A stretch of DNA of 64,000 bases from CAKRJP01 sp963597615 (GTDB lineage Bacteria; Bacillota; Clostridia; Lachnospirales; Lachnospiraceae), in NCBI GenBank assembly GCA_963597615.1, contig CAVBQS010000022.1, positions 62,001 through 126,000 of the forward strand, in the 5' to 3' direction. A program made the position numbers and the translations under genes. Under the pieces are notes generated by a model. That model ran no database searches and was not told the origin of the DNA. It saw only the letters and a program-made list of their open reading frames with translations. Of the stretch, positions 1-8,339 are shown one piece after another. Numbering within the stretch: the stretch's first letter is position 1; every line of letters starts with the position of its first letter.

Positions 1-889
1 GATCTTCATAATAAATAACCAATAGATTATCGACTACCGTGTTTGTAAAATAGGCAATGCCATATTTTTTCAGCAAATTTGTCATAAAGGATGCCTGGTC
101 TTTGGACATGGCATATTTTTGTAGGTATGCATTCTCATTCATATCATAGAGCACTGCTCCGTCCATAGCGATTACCGGATTTTTGATATGAACCCCAGGC
201 AAGACCTCTCGAATGGAAGCCGGTGTTCGTCTGGAGGATATGGTAAATTTCATTCCATCATCTATGAGACGGTTTAATTCCACTTTGCTGTAGGAAGTCA
301 GGGTCATTTCCTTTGTAAGAATGGTATCGTCTACTCCCGAAACAAAAAGAATATCCTTGTTCTTCTTTCTTGGCATATGTACTTTGTTAATGAGTATTGC
401 TAACACCACTCCAATCATGGTATCCACCACCCTATTTAATACAAAAAGAAATGGATTCTCATCTGTAATGTGATTTACTGTAATACTTAAAAATACCACA
501 CAGGAAAAATAGGAAGAGTTGGTACAATCTAGAAGCACTGTTGAATACAATACCACTCCTGTAAATATGGAAATCAGCAAATATTGAAGGATTGATACAT
601 GTATATCCTCCATTTTCCCTCCACTGACTGCAATTAAGATTAGAAGCATTACTAGGCCCCAAAATGCACCAATTAAGGTTCCTGTGGTTCTTTTCTTTCC
701 CATATTTTTTGTACTGTCTGTATAAGGCTGAATGCATTGCAACACCGCCAGTGCAGAATAAAACGGAATTCCCTGCTGCCCTCGAATGTAATAGATAGCA
801 AAGCAGCAGGCTACCGCTATGGCCGACCTGACAATTCGCTGCCCCGGAATAGGCAGTTTTTTCTTTTTCTTTTCTTTTTGTTCACTCAT
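1..889 (-). CDS. FUSC-family membrane protein fused to a HAD-like domain (3' end outside window)
   Basis: The reading frame starts at ATG 889 (GGGAT upstream, with an in-frame stop just before it) and stays open to base 1, so the C-terminus is missing. Residues about 1-30 are basic and cytoplasmic (MSEQKEKKKKKLPIPGQ). About residues 20-165 form several hydrophobic segments like the FUSC/aromatic acid exporter family, ending NRVVDTMIGVVLAILIN. From about residue 178 a Cof-type HAD phosphatase-like domain begins (ILFVSGVDDTIL, then TISSRRTP, then NPVIAMDGAVLYD). In the first HAD motif the DxDGT pattern reads GVDDT, so the nucleophilic aspartate is glycine. FUSC proteins export small organic acids or anchor modular enzymes. 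I infer a transporter with a non-catalytic HAD sensor or scaffold domain. The substrate is unknown. Confidence 0.75.
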   Translation of the reverse strand, partial: MSEQKEKKKKKLPIPGQRIVRSAIAVACCFAIYYIRGQQGIPFYSALAVLQCIQPYTDSTKNMGKKRTTGTLIGAFWGLVMLLILIAVSGGKMEDIHVSILQYLLISIFTGVVLYSTVLLDCTNSSYFSCVVFLSITVNHITDENPFLFVLNRVVDTMIGVVLAILINKVHMPRKKNKDILFVSGVDDTILTKEMTLTSYSKVELNRLIDDGMKFTISSRRTPASIREVLPGVHIKNPVIAMDGAVLYDMNENAYLQKYAMSKDQASFMTNLLKKYGIAYFTNTVVDNLLVIYYED

Positions 890-964
890 TTTTTCTTATC
901 CCTTTCAAGCTCTCTCTCGATATCATACTCCAACAAGTCCTTAAAGTATAGCACCAGTTTTTTC

Positions 965-997
965 AAAAAAAGAGAACAAGGACTTCCCCCTGTTCTC
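965..997 (-). terminator. Intrinsic terminator after the 78-residue gene
   Basis: The inverted repeat GAGAACA (972-978) / TGTTCTC (991-997) is followed, in the minus direction, by a run of seven U. It sits between the small gene ending at 1022 and the FUSC gene starting at 889, so it should separate their transcripts at least partly. Confidence 0.6.
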
Positions 998-1021
998 CAT
1001 CAAGTTTTCTTTTACTGGATT

Positions 1022-1258
1022 TTATGAATGCTTCTTAATATGAATCTCCGGCACTGCCACGGAGTCATAGGTTATCTCGGTATTTTTCTCTTTGCAGAAA
1101 TTTTCTTGTTCTAGCACTTCTGCTTTCTCTTCCATAGCAGAACCTTTCTCTCTATGAATGTGTACCTCCGGCACCGCCACATTGTCATACTGCACATCAT
1201 AGGCATGTTTTTCTGCCATCCTCTTATCTTTTCTCTCTTTCAGTTTCTCCAAAAACAT
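1022..1258 (-). CDS. Small protein with duplicated YDxVAVPExHI motif
   Basis: This 78-residue, highly charged protein is not one I recognise. It starts MFLEKLKERKDK and contains two copies of a short motif, YDNVAVPEVHIHRE (about residues 24-37) and YDSVAVPEIHIKKH (about 64-77), separated by a glutamate-rich spacer. There is no signal peptide or membrane segment. It begins 22 bp after gltS on the same strand and is followed by an intrinsic terminator, so it is probably the last gene of the gltS transcript. The internal duplication argues that it is a real protein rather than a chance reading frame. The function is unknown. A short repeated binding motif is one possibility. Confidence 0.6.
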   Translation of the reverse strand: MFLEKLKERKDKRMAEKHAYDVQYDNVAVPEVHIHREKGSAMEEKAEVLEQENFCKEKNTEITYDSVAVPEIHIKKHS

Positions 1259-1280
1259 CTTAATTCCCCCAAATAAGCTC

Positions 1281-2468
1281 TTAAATCATATTAATAAAAA
1301 ATGTAATGATTAGGCTGTTTATGAAATCTGCAAATAAGCTTCCTACGATAGGCACCAATAAGTAAGCCTTTACGGAAGGCTCATATTTATCACAGATTGC
1401 CTGCATATTAGCCATGGCATTTGGTGTAGCTCCCATACCAAATCCACAGGTTCCAGATGCCAATACTGCCGCATCATAATCTCTTCCCATAACATTAAAT
1501 ACCACATATCTGGCATAGATAAACATCAAAATGACCTGTCCTGCCAAGAGAAGTACCAGTGGAAGTGCCAAGGATGCCAGCTGCCACAGCTTTAAGGTTA
1601 TCATAGCAATTCCTAAAAATAAGGACAAGCATATTCCACCGATATCGTTAATTTCTCCCATGTGGATGGTAAATTTTCCGGTATATTCTCCTAGGTTTCT
1701 AAATAAGGCTGCTGCTATCATTGCGCCAATATAAATCGGAAAAGTCATTCCTGTCTTTGTAAGGAGCCAGGAAAAAATAGTTCCCAAACCAATAGCCAAA
1801 ATCAGCTGAAAAGTGGCTGCCGGATACATGGTGGTATGACGCATATGTTTTTTCTCATCTTCCACCAACACGCTATCATCCTCTGTAACAACGGTAGAAA
1901 GAAGATTCTTTTTCTCGATCAAAGAGCGACCGATGGGGCCTCCAATTAAGCTTCCGGAGATTAGTCCGAAAGTAGCTGCCGCCGTACAAAGAGTGGTAGC
2001 CCCCGTAATATTAAAGTCTTCTAAAACTGGTCCGAATGCACCTGCAGTTCCATGACCTCCTACCATTGGGATAGATCCCGTACAAAGACCGATCAAAGGA
2101 TCCAATCCCATTAAACTTGATAGTCCCACAGCAGTGAAATTTTGAATGGTAATTAATAAAATTACCAGAATCAAAAATACTCCCAAGGCCTTTCCACCGC
2201 TTTTTAATACCTTTAGGTTCGCTTGGAATCCTACAGAAGTAAAGAAAAATACCATACAAACTTCTCTCAAGGTATCATCAAAGGTAATTTCTGCAATTCC
2301 TGTAGCATAAAGTACACAGGTAAAGATTGCAAAAAGCAGACCGCCTACTACAGGAGCCGGAATACAAAACCTTTCTAACACATTAATTCTTTTTTTCAAA
2401 AAACTTCCCAGCATCAACACTAGTACCGCAATGGCCAAGGTCTGATACATATCTATATTTATCACCAT
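1281..2468 (-). CDS. gltS: Sodium/glutamate symporter GltS
   Basis: A 395-residue polytopic membrane protein of the ESS family, which imports glutamate with sodium. It has about ten hydrophobic segments in two inverted halves, with the glycine-rich re-entrant motif GSIPMVGGHGTAGAFGP around residues 130-146 and the second-half counterpart SGTCGFGMGATPNAMANM near residues 340-357. Length matches the family. The gene follows a TAXI-type binding lipoprotein by 57 bp and precedes the 78-residue gene by 22 bp, so the three are probably co-transcribed. The neighbouring binding protein is unusual for a GltS, which normally works alone. Confidence 0.9.
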   Translation of the reverse strand: MVINIDMYQTLAIAVLVLMLGSFLKKRINVLERFCIPAPVVGGLLFAIFTCVLYATGIAEITFDDTLREVCMVFFFTSVGFQANLKVLKSGGKALGVFLILVILLITIQNFTAVGLSSLMGLDPLIGLCTGSIPMVGGHGTAGAFGPVLEDFNITGATTLCTAAATFGLISGSLIGGPIGRSLIEKKNLLSTVVTEDDSVLVEDEKKHMRHTTMYPAATFQLILAIGLGTIFSWLLTKTGMTFPIYIGAMIAAALFRNLGEYTGKFTIHMGEINDIGGICLSLFLGIAMITLKLWQLASLALPLVLLLAGQVILMFIYARYVVFNVMGRDYDAAVLASGTCGFGMGATPNAMANMQAICDKYEPSVKAYLLVPIVGSLFADFINSLIITFFINMI

Positions 2469-2524
2469 ATTTCTTGCCTTTCTATTTTACTTCTCTAAAC
2501 TTGCTTCAAGGGGCTATTGGCTAC

Positions 2525-3481
2525 TTACTCAACATCCACATTAATTCCCTGCTCCTTATAGTAAGCTGCTGCACCCGTATGGAAAGGAATGGTTACGTTT
2601 TCCACTGCTGTTTCCTCCTGAAGAGAAATATCCATAGGCAGCGCATATTCGATGTCGCTTTCATGTTTAAAGAGGGACTCGGTAAGTTTCTTAACCGTAT
2701 CCTCTGCCAGATCATTTCTTGCTAAGAGCAGACACTCCACTCCTACGGTATTAATTTCTTCCTTCTGATTTGTATAAGTATTAGCTGCAATCGTGCAAGG
2801 CACATAAGTATCATAGGCCTTTGTCAGTTTTTCAATGTGTTCCTCATCCAGAGAAATCAGTTTAACATCACATTTTCCTGCCAGTTCCTCGATTACCGTG
2901 GTCTGGGTTCCTGAGGTACAAAACATCGCATCTATTTCACCATTTACCATAGCTTCTGCTGCCTTTGTATAATCATAATTTTCCATATCTACCAATTTTT
3001 CATTTAATCCGTAAATACTAAGAATCTCTTTTGCATTTCGCTCTGTTCCAGACTCCGATTCACCCACACTAATGGCATGTCCCATAAGGTCATCTACCAT
3101 ATGAATATCGGAATCTTCCCGCACGATTAGCTGGCAGGCCTCTGTATAGAGAGCGGCTACAGCACTATAGCCTTGCAAAGGTTTCTTCTCATAGTCTCCC
3201 CTACCATTGTAAGCATCCTGGGTTACATCTGCTTGGGCAATGGCTAACTGAATGTAGCCCTCAGACAAAAGTCTTAGATTAGCTGCGGTTCCTGCAGTAT
3301 TTTTTACCACAATCTCCAAGTCCTCATGGTCTTCTTCCACCACCTGGGTAAAGGCATTGGCAAAGTAAGCATACATTCCTCCTACCCTAGCTGCACCAAC
3401 TCGGATACTGTTATCTGTTCCGCTGCATCCCACAGCCAAAATTGCGGTCAGTCCAATGACTGCTGCTGTTAGTTTCTTCAT
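2525..3481 (-). CDS. TAXI-family TRAP-type solute-binding lipoprotein
   Basis: This 318-residue protein has a lipoprotein signal peptide (MKKLTAAVIGLTAILAVGCSG, lipobox LAVGC with Cys 19). It is followed by a TAXI fold typical of TRAP-associated extracytoplasmic binding proteins: RVGAARVGGMYAYFANAF, then the TAGTAANLRLLSEG ligand-loop region and later AMFCTSGTQTTVIEEL. Family members bind small carboxylates, and at least one characterised TAXI protein binds glutamate. No TRAP membrane subunit (fused DctQM) is encoded anywhere in this window. The next gene downstream is gltS. I infer that this binding protein may feed or regulate the GltS symporter, or serve a distant TRAP permease. Confidence 0.85.
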   Translation of the reverse strand: MKKLTAAVIGLTAILAVGCSGTDNSIRVGAARVGGMYAYFANAFTQVVEEDHEDLEIVVKNTAGTAANLRLLSEGYIQLAIAQADVTQDAYNGRGDYEKKPLQGYSAVAALYTEACQLIVREDSDIHMVDDLMGHAISVGESESGTERNAKEILSIYGLNEKLVDMENYDYTKAAEAMVNGEIDAMFCTSGTQTTVIEELAGKCDVKLISLDEEHIEKLTKAYDTYVPCTIAANTYTNQKEEINTVGVECLLLARNDLAEDTVKKLTESLFKHESDIEYALPMDISLQEETAVENVTIPFHTGAAAYYKEQGINVDVE

Positions 3482-3537
3482 AGATACACTCCTTTTATTT
3501 TTTTATTCTTTTCTTCTATGAACTTATTTTCTACAGA

Positions 3538-5187
3538 TTAGTTTTCTGCCTTCTGTTGTTTTTCAGACATCTCTAATATTTCTAAATCTGTCACCAACTT
3601 TGAATCTTCATTGTCTTTGTATTTTAAAGACACAGAATCTCCCACTTCTAGTTTTACAACCTCTAAAAAGTCTGCCACAGACACATCATAAATCTCATCA
3701 CTGCCCTCTAGCATCAAATAATAATGAGAAGTTCCCTCTATGACTGCCTGAGCTATTTTTTCTACGGTTCCGGAAATCTTCTCTTCCTTCCTAGTATCCT
3801 TCTCTGCTTCCTTCACTCCATTACTAAGAAGCAGTTCTTGATAGGAATCCTGGCAGGAACTTACACTGTCCCCTATAGCAACAATCTGGTATTTTTGCAC
3901 ATTTACCATGGCATACTTCTTTACTAAACCTGCATCATCCTTTAAAGCCACAAAATAGGTGGGCTCACCGGAAATATTCAGAAGCAGGGGGAAGGTTGCA
4001 CTGTATTTTAAGTTCTGCACCTGGCCTTCCGCAGAAGACATGGCTGAGGACTCAGTAGCTCCCTCCACCTCATAGTATTTGGTCTCCATAGTCCGCTGAT
4101 TTGCCAAAACAAATCCCACATTGGACTGGTCTCCATTTACAGAAGTAACACCTGTATACATCCATACATCATCGTCTATGGCCAGATAATTATAGCCATC
4201 TGTGGTACTTAGACAATCCTTCTGACTTAAGATACTATTAAAAAATCCATGTTTTAAGGTTCCATAATAATCAAATAATTTTACCAATAAATCTGCGGAA
4301 TAGACCCGGTCTACCCACTGGGGAACATCCTCCACGTCGTAGGTAGTCATTTCTCCGGTAATGGAATTGCAAAGGACCACCTTTCCTACCGTCTCTCCTC
4401 CAAAAAGTCCAATTTTAAACTTCTTTACGGGAGCCACCCAGTAAGGCACCCCATCCTCATCGATTTCAAAACTTAAATCTCCGTAAATATAAGTAGGATG
4501 GGCAAATCTTAAATGCCTGTAGATATTCCGGTTAAAGTGATCACTAGTGGTATATTTCATACCCTCCTTAAGCTTTACAAGTTCTGTATTCTGGGTAGCC
4601 ATATTAATTCGAATATAGGCTGGAATTCCATCTTTCATATTGGTAAACCACTTAATCAGGCTGGCATATTTTAAAGGAGAAACCCGCACCGGATTGTCCT
4701 TATAATTAATCTGACTGTAGATTTCATCCACCTCAAACTGGGATACCATCTCCACCATACTTCCCATTTTCCGATCTCCAAGCAAGGTGGCAGTGTCTCT
4801 ATCAAGAAGGGGGATCTTATCGAAAGACAACTCCTCCACATCGTCGGTAAAGGTTCCTTCTTCCACAGTCATTAGTTTTTCATAAGCAGAAGCATTTACA
4901 ATCTCTGATGACAGCACAGCTCCCACAACATAGACAATCCCTAGAGCTAGAATAAGACCTAGAAATCCCTTAAAGACCTTATCTTCTCTTAGTTCCAATA
5001 TGGATCTGAATCCATATTCTTTTCCGCTTCTGGCCAAATACCAAACCACCAACAAAACCATAAATATAGCAAGCAAGTACCAAGTTTCACTGGAATGAAA
5101 GTTCAAAGCCGGAAGGGTTACATAATAATAAATCCCTGCCATAATAAGCAAGGCAAGGACAAGTAATGCCTTATTTTTCTTTTTCAT
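3538..5187 (-). CDS. Membrane-anchored protein of unknown function
   Basis: The start at 5187 gives 549 residues (MKKKNKALLVLALL...) and has an AGGAGG site 10 bp upstream. A longer in-frame start at 5283 would include a strong promoter (5214-5242) inside the coding region, so it is rejected. Residues about 6-27, 33-50 and 70-95 are hydrophobic, giving two or three N-terminal membrane segments. About 400 residues of mixed soluble, probably extracytoplasmic, sequence follow, then a C-terminal part (about 465-535) with an OB-like hydrophobic pattern and a charged tail. Resembling proteins occur in other Clostridia under vague names. I do not recognise the family with certainty and propose no function. 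The TAXI gene follows after 57 bp. Confidence 0.7.
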   Translation of the reverse strand: MKKKNKALLVLALLIMAGIYYYVTLPALNFHSSETWYLLAIFMVLLVVWYLARSGKEYGFRSILELREDKVFKGFLGLILALGIVYVVGAVLSSEIVNASAYEKLMTVEEGTFTDDVEELSFDKIPLLDRDTATLLGDRKMGSMVEMVSQFEVDEIYSQINYKDNPVRVSPLKYASLIKWFTNMKDGIPAYIRINMATQNTELVKLKEGMKYTTSDHFNRNIYRHLRFAHPTYIYGDLSFEIDEDGVPYWVAPVKKFKIGLFGGETVGKVVLCNSITGEMTTYDVEDVPQWVDRVYSADLLVKLFDYYGTLKHGFFNSILSQKDCLSTTDGYNYLAIDDDVWMYTGVTSVNGDQSNVGFVLANQRTMETKYYEVEGATESSAMSSAEGQVQNLKYSATFPLLLNISGEPTYFVALKDDAGLVKKYAMVNVQKYQIVAIGDSVSSCQDSYQELLLSNGVKEAEKDTRKEEKISGTVEKIAQAVIEGTSHYYLMLEGSDEIYDVSVADFLEVVKLEVGDSVSLKYKDNEDSKLVTDLEILEMSEKQQKAEN

Positions 5188-5213
5188 AAATTGCTTCCTC
5201 CTGTTTTCGACAC

Positions 5214-5242
5214 ATTGTAACATGATTTCCAAAAAGAGACAA
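5214..5242 (-). promoter_or_regulatory. Sigma-A promoter of the 549-residue membrane protein gene
   Basis: TTGTCT (-35, 5242-5237) is separated by 17 bp from TACAAT (-10, 5219-5214). It lies 27 bp upstream of the ATG at 5187 and downstream of the trk terminator, which fixes the transcript start and the choice of start codon. Confidence 0.7.
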
Positions 5243-5289
5243 CTTTCTATTAATTTAGACGATTGCCAAGTTTTTCTTATCATTTATGG

Positions 5290-5343
5290 GAAAATAATCC
5301 CCTGAAAGCGAGCTTTAAGGATTACTCTGTCCACTTTCAGGGG
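5290..5343 (-). terminator. Terminator of the trkA-trkH operon
   Basis: A perfect 10-bp inverted repeat CCCCTGAAAG (5299-5308) / CTTTCAGGGG (5334-5343) has a 25-nt loop. In the minus direction it is followed by a U-rich stretch (ATTATTTT). It lies just past the trkH stop. Confidence 0.6.
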
Positions 5344-5361
5344 ATTCTATATTTTTAAAAT

Positions 5362-6807
5362 TTAAAATTTACGTCTCCAAGCGCTAACCGTAAAGAGGAT
5401 CAGCATTGGAAATAATTCCAATCTTCCTGCCAGCATATCAAAGCTTAAGACCAGCTTTGAAAATGGCGAGAAAGAAGAAAAGTTTCCTGCCGGACCTACC
5501 AGGGAAATTCCCGGTCCTACATTTCCTATACAAGTCAAGACACCACTGAAGGTAGTGGCAAAGTCTTTATTATCAATGGCTACTAGTAGGATCGAAACAA
5601 TAAAAATCATTACATAGCACATTAGATAGATGGACAAGGTCCGAATACCATCTTCATTTACCTTCTTGCCATTCACCTTAATAATGCAAACATTTTTGGG
5701 ATGAACGATGGTTAAGATTTCCTTGCGAATGCATTTACAGATCATAATCAATCTGGACACCTTGATTCCCCCACCGGTGGAGGAGGCACAGGCTCCCACA
5801 ACCATAAGCATCATCAGGATACACTGGGATAGCATGGGCCAGTTATTGTAATCCGCCGTGGCATATCCCGTGGTGGTGATAATAGAGGCTACCTGGAAAA
5901 CTGCGTAGCGGAAGGATTTTAAGACACTTCCAAACTGGCCATAAATATTCCAGGTAATAATTCCTGTAGATACTACAATGATTCCTAAATATACTCTAAG
6001 TTCTTCATTATTAAGAAAGGCCTTCACCTCTCCAATTAACAAAAAGTAAAACAAACTAAAGTTAATACCGAAAAGAATCATAAAAATGGTAATAACCCCA
6101 TCGATATAGGCACTGTCAAAATGTCCCACACTGGCCGCATAGTTGGAGAATCCTCCGGTTCCTGCTGTACCAAAAGCATGAATCATACTATCAAAGAGGT
6201 CCATTCCTCCAAGAAGCAGGAAGACTACCTCAATGGCTGTAAGAATCAAATACATAGCATACAAGATTCGGGCTGTGGTGGTAGCCTTAGGCATTAACTT
6301 ATCCTTGTCGGGTCCCGGAACCTCTGCCCGCATCAAGTGCATGGAGTTGTTCTTATCCAAGGCTGTAATAACCATTACAAAAACCAGCACACCCATTCCA
6401 CCGATCCAATGGGTAAAGCTTCGCCAAAAAAGCATACACTTAGGCAGGGATTCTACGTCTGTAAGCAAGGTAGATCCCGTAGTTGTAAATCCTGATATGG
6501 TCTCAAAAAAGGCATCTACAAAACTTGGAATGCTTCCTGAGATAGTAAAGGGAAGGGCTCCGAAAATGGACCACAAAATCCAGGCGGAAGCTACAATTAG
6601 CATACCTTCCTTTCCATAGATAGTCTGATCCTTCGGCGTCTTCACACCAAAGGCCACATAAATAACAAACAAGATTCCTGCGGAAATCAAAAAAGCAAGG
6701 CCCGATTCCTCTCCGTAGAGGCAGGATACCAAGGCCGGAAGCAGCAAGAGGGCTGCCTCCACTCCCAGCATCCTGGCCAAAATATATAAAATCATTCTTC
6801 GATTCAT
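5362..6807 (-). CDS. trkH: Potassium uptake protein TrkH/KtrB family
   Basis: This 481-residue integral membrane protein is the ion-conducting subunit of a Trk/Ktr potassium system. The four pore-loop filter regions are visible: GFTTTGSTLLTD, GTAGTGGFSNYAA, ITTTGYATADYN and CIGNVGPGISLVGP. The family also shows HWIGGMGVLVFVMVI and the SSTGGGIKVSRL segment, both present here. It starts 14 bp after the trkA stop and ends at a strong terminator, so trkA and trkH form a two-gene operon. Potassium uptake would be gated by NAD(H)/ATP binding to the TrkA partner. Confidence 0.93.
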   Translation of the reverse strand: MNRRMILYILARMLGVEAALLLLPALVSCLYGEESGLAFLISAGILFVIYVAFGVKTPKDQTIYGKEGMLIVASAWILWSIFGALPFTISGSIPSFVDAFFETISGFTTTGSTLLTDVESLPKCMLFWRSFTHWIGGMGVLVFVMVITALDKNNSMHLMRAEVPGPDKDKLMPKATTTARILYAMYLILTAIEVVFLLLGGMDLFDSMIHAFGTAGTGGFSNYAASVGHFDSAYIDGVITIFMILFGINFSLFYFLLIGEVKAFLNNEELRVYLGIIVVSTGIITWNIYGQFGSVLKSFRYAVFQVASIITTTGYATADYNNWPMLSQCILMMLMVVGACASSTGGGIKVSRLIMICKCIRKEILTIVHPKNVCIIKVNGKKVNEDGIRTLSIYLMCYVMIFIVSILLVAIDNKDFATTFSGVLTCIGNVGPGISLVGPAGNFSSFSPFSKLVLSFDMLAGRLELFPMLILFTVSAWRRKF

Positions 6808-6821
6808 AACTTCACCGCTCC

Positions 6822-8180
6822 CTATTTCAAAATGTCTCTGAAACTATTAACAGAACGATTTCTTGTAACAATAATTACGCTATCACCTACTTCTAAATGA
6901 CTATCACCATTTGGAATAATGATTCTTCTCTTACGACCAATGCAGGCAATCAAATTGTTGGATTTTAATTTCAAATCCTTCAAAGGAATTCCTACGTACT
7001 CGCTAGACTTCTTTATAATAAACTCCAAAGCCTCTACCTGACCGTCAATTAGACGATACATAGTCTCTACATTCTCACTGGAGTAGGAATTCTTTCTGGC
7101 CCGAACGTAACGCATAATGGTGTTGGCTGTAGCGGTTTTGGCAGACACAATACTATCAATTCCAAGGCCCGCCACCATTCTGGCCCTGTTATCTTCATTA
7201 ACCTTAGCTACGATCTTCTCAACTCCAAGGGAAACACCAAAGAGGGAAATAATAATATTCTCCTCATCCATACCGGTAAGACTGATGATGGCATCTGCAT
7301 CTTTTGCCCCTTCTTCTAAGAGCAAGGCTTGTTCAGAAGCGTCTCCATTAATAATGGTAGCCTCCGGCAAGGTCTCGCAAAGTTCTTCACAGCGCTTTTC
7401 ATTAATCTCAATAATCTTTACCTGCATTTTGGCCTGCAAAAGACGTCTTGCCAGATAATAGCATACATGACCCCCGCCGCAGATAATGACTTTTTTCACT
7501 CTGGTAAGGCGGTGCCCCATCTTCTTAAAGAACAAACGCAAATTCTCTCTGGAAGCTGTAATATGAATCTTATCTCCTGCCTGGAGAACAAAATTTCCAT
7601 CAGGGATAAAGACCTCATCTCCTCGTCTCACCGCACAGATCAACATCTTAATCTGATAAGTTTTGTAAAGTTCTGCCAAAGGCATGCCCACCAGCAGACT
7701 ATTCTCTTTAATGACATACTCAATCAGTTCCACACGGCCCTTCATAAAAGTCTCTACCTTGCTGGCCTCCGGGAACAAAAGGACTCTGGCAATCTCATCT
7801 GCCGCAGTAAGTTCCGGATTAATGGCCATACTCAAATGCAAATCACCCTTCAGCAAGTCCAACTGCTCGAAGTAAATAGGATTTCGCACTCTGGCAATGG
7901 TATGCTTGGCCCCCAACCGCTTGGCAAAAAGACAGGCCAAAAGGTTTAATTCATCCATAGAGGTACATGCAATTAACATGTCTGCATTGGGAACATCTGC
8001 CTGCTTTAAAATCTCTACATCTGCACCATTCCCATGAATACAGATAATATCCATCTGATTGACTGCATTCATAAGCTTATTTTGGTTTTGATCAATCAGT
8101 ACCACATCATAATCTTCTTCTGATAACTGAGCCGTCAATTTATGACCGACTTTACCGTCACCAATGATCACAATTTTCAT
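6822..8180 (-). CDS. trkA: Trk system potassium uptake regulatory protein TrkA
   Basis: A 452-residue cytoplasmic protein with two tandem RCK units, the normal architecture for TrkA. Each has a Rossmann nucleotide site: IIGDGKVGHKLTAQL at residues 4-18 and IICGGGHVCYYLARRL at about 231-246. The second lacks the last glycine of GxGxxG. Each half ends in a TrkA_C ligand-binding domain (about 135-220 and 370-452). It sits directly upstream of trkH. It is expected to form the cytosolic gating ring on the TrkH dimer. Confidence 0.93.
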   Translation of the reverse strand: MKIVIIGDGKVGHKLTAQLSEEDYDVVLIDQNQNKLMNAVNQMDIICIHGNGADVEILKQADVPNADMLIACTSMDELNLLACLFAKRLGAKHTIARVRNPIYFEQLDLLKGDLHLSMAINPELTAADEIARVLLFPEASKVETFMKGRVELIEYVIKENSLLVGMPLAELYKTYQIKMLICAVRRGDEVFIPDGNFVLQAGDKIHITASRENLRLFFKKMGHRLTRVKKVIICGGGHVCYYLARRLLQAKMQVKIIEINEKRCEELCETLPEATIINGDASEQALLLEEGAKDADAIISLTGMDEENIIISLFGVSLGVEKIVAKVNEDNRARMVAGLGIDSIVSAKTATANTIMRYVRARKNSYSSENVETMYRLIDGQVEALEFIIKKSSEYVGIPLKDLKLKSNNLIACIGRKRRIIIPNGDSHLEVGDSVIIVTRNRSVNSFRDILK

Positions 8181-8282
8181 TTTTTCGCTCCTATAAAATC
8201 CATAAAAATCTTAGCGCATTTTTAACAAAATTCCCCATAAATACGCTATTTAGCAAGGAGATTATAGCACTTTCTTACCAAT

Positions 8283-8313
8283 AAAAAAAGCCCCATTTCA
8301 CCGGGGCTTTTTT
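8283..8313 (-). terminator. Strong intrinsic terminator, probably bidirectional
   Basis: AAAAAAGCCCC and GGGGCTTTTTT form an 11-bp stem around an 8-nt loop, with U-runs in both directions. It terminates the EF-G-like gene, whose stop is at 8340. Between it and the trkA start at 8180 I see no other clear element. Confidence 0.9.
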
Positions 8314-8339
8314 CTAAATCAAATACACACTTGTAATTT

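Noticed and set aside
890..966. Short open frame ending ...ELERDKKK that overlaps the FUSC ATG as ATGA
   Set aside because: It has only TTG/GTG starts, no convincing ribosome binding site, and begins inside the terminator. It may be a gene remnant but cannot be supported.
5188..5283. N-terminal extension of the 549-residue membrane protein
   Set aside because: The extension contains the gene's own promoter, and the better ribosome binding site is at the later start.
7329..7949. 206-codon open frame on the plus strand opposite trkA
   Set aside because: It is antisense to a fully conserved TrkA and its translation resembles no protein family.
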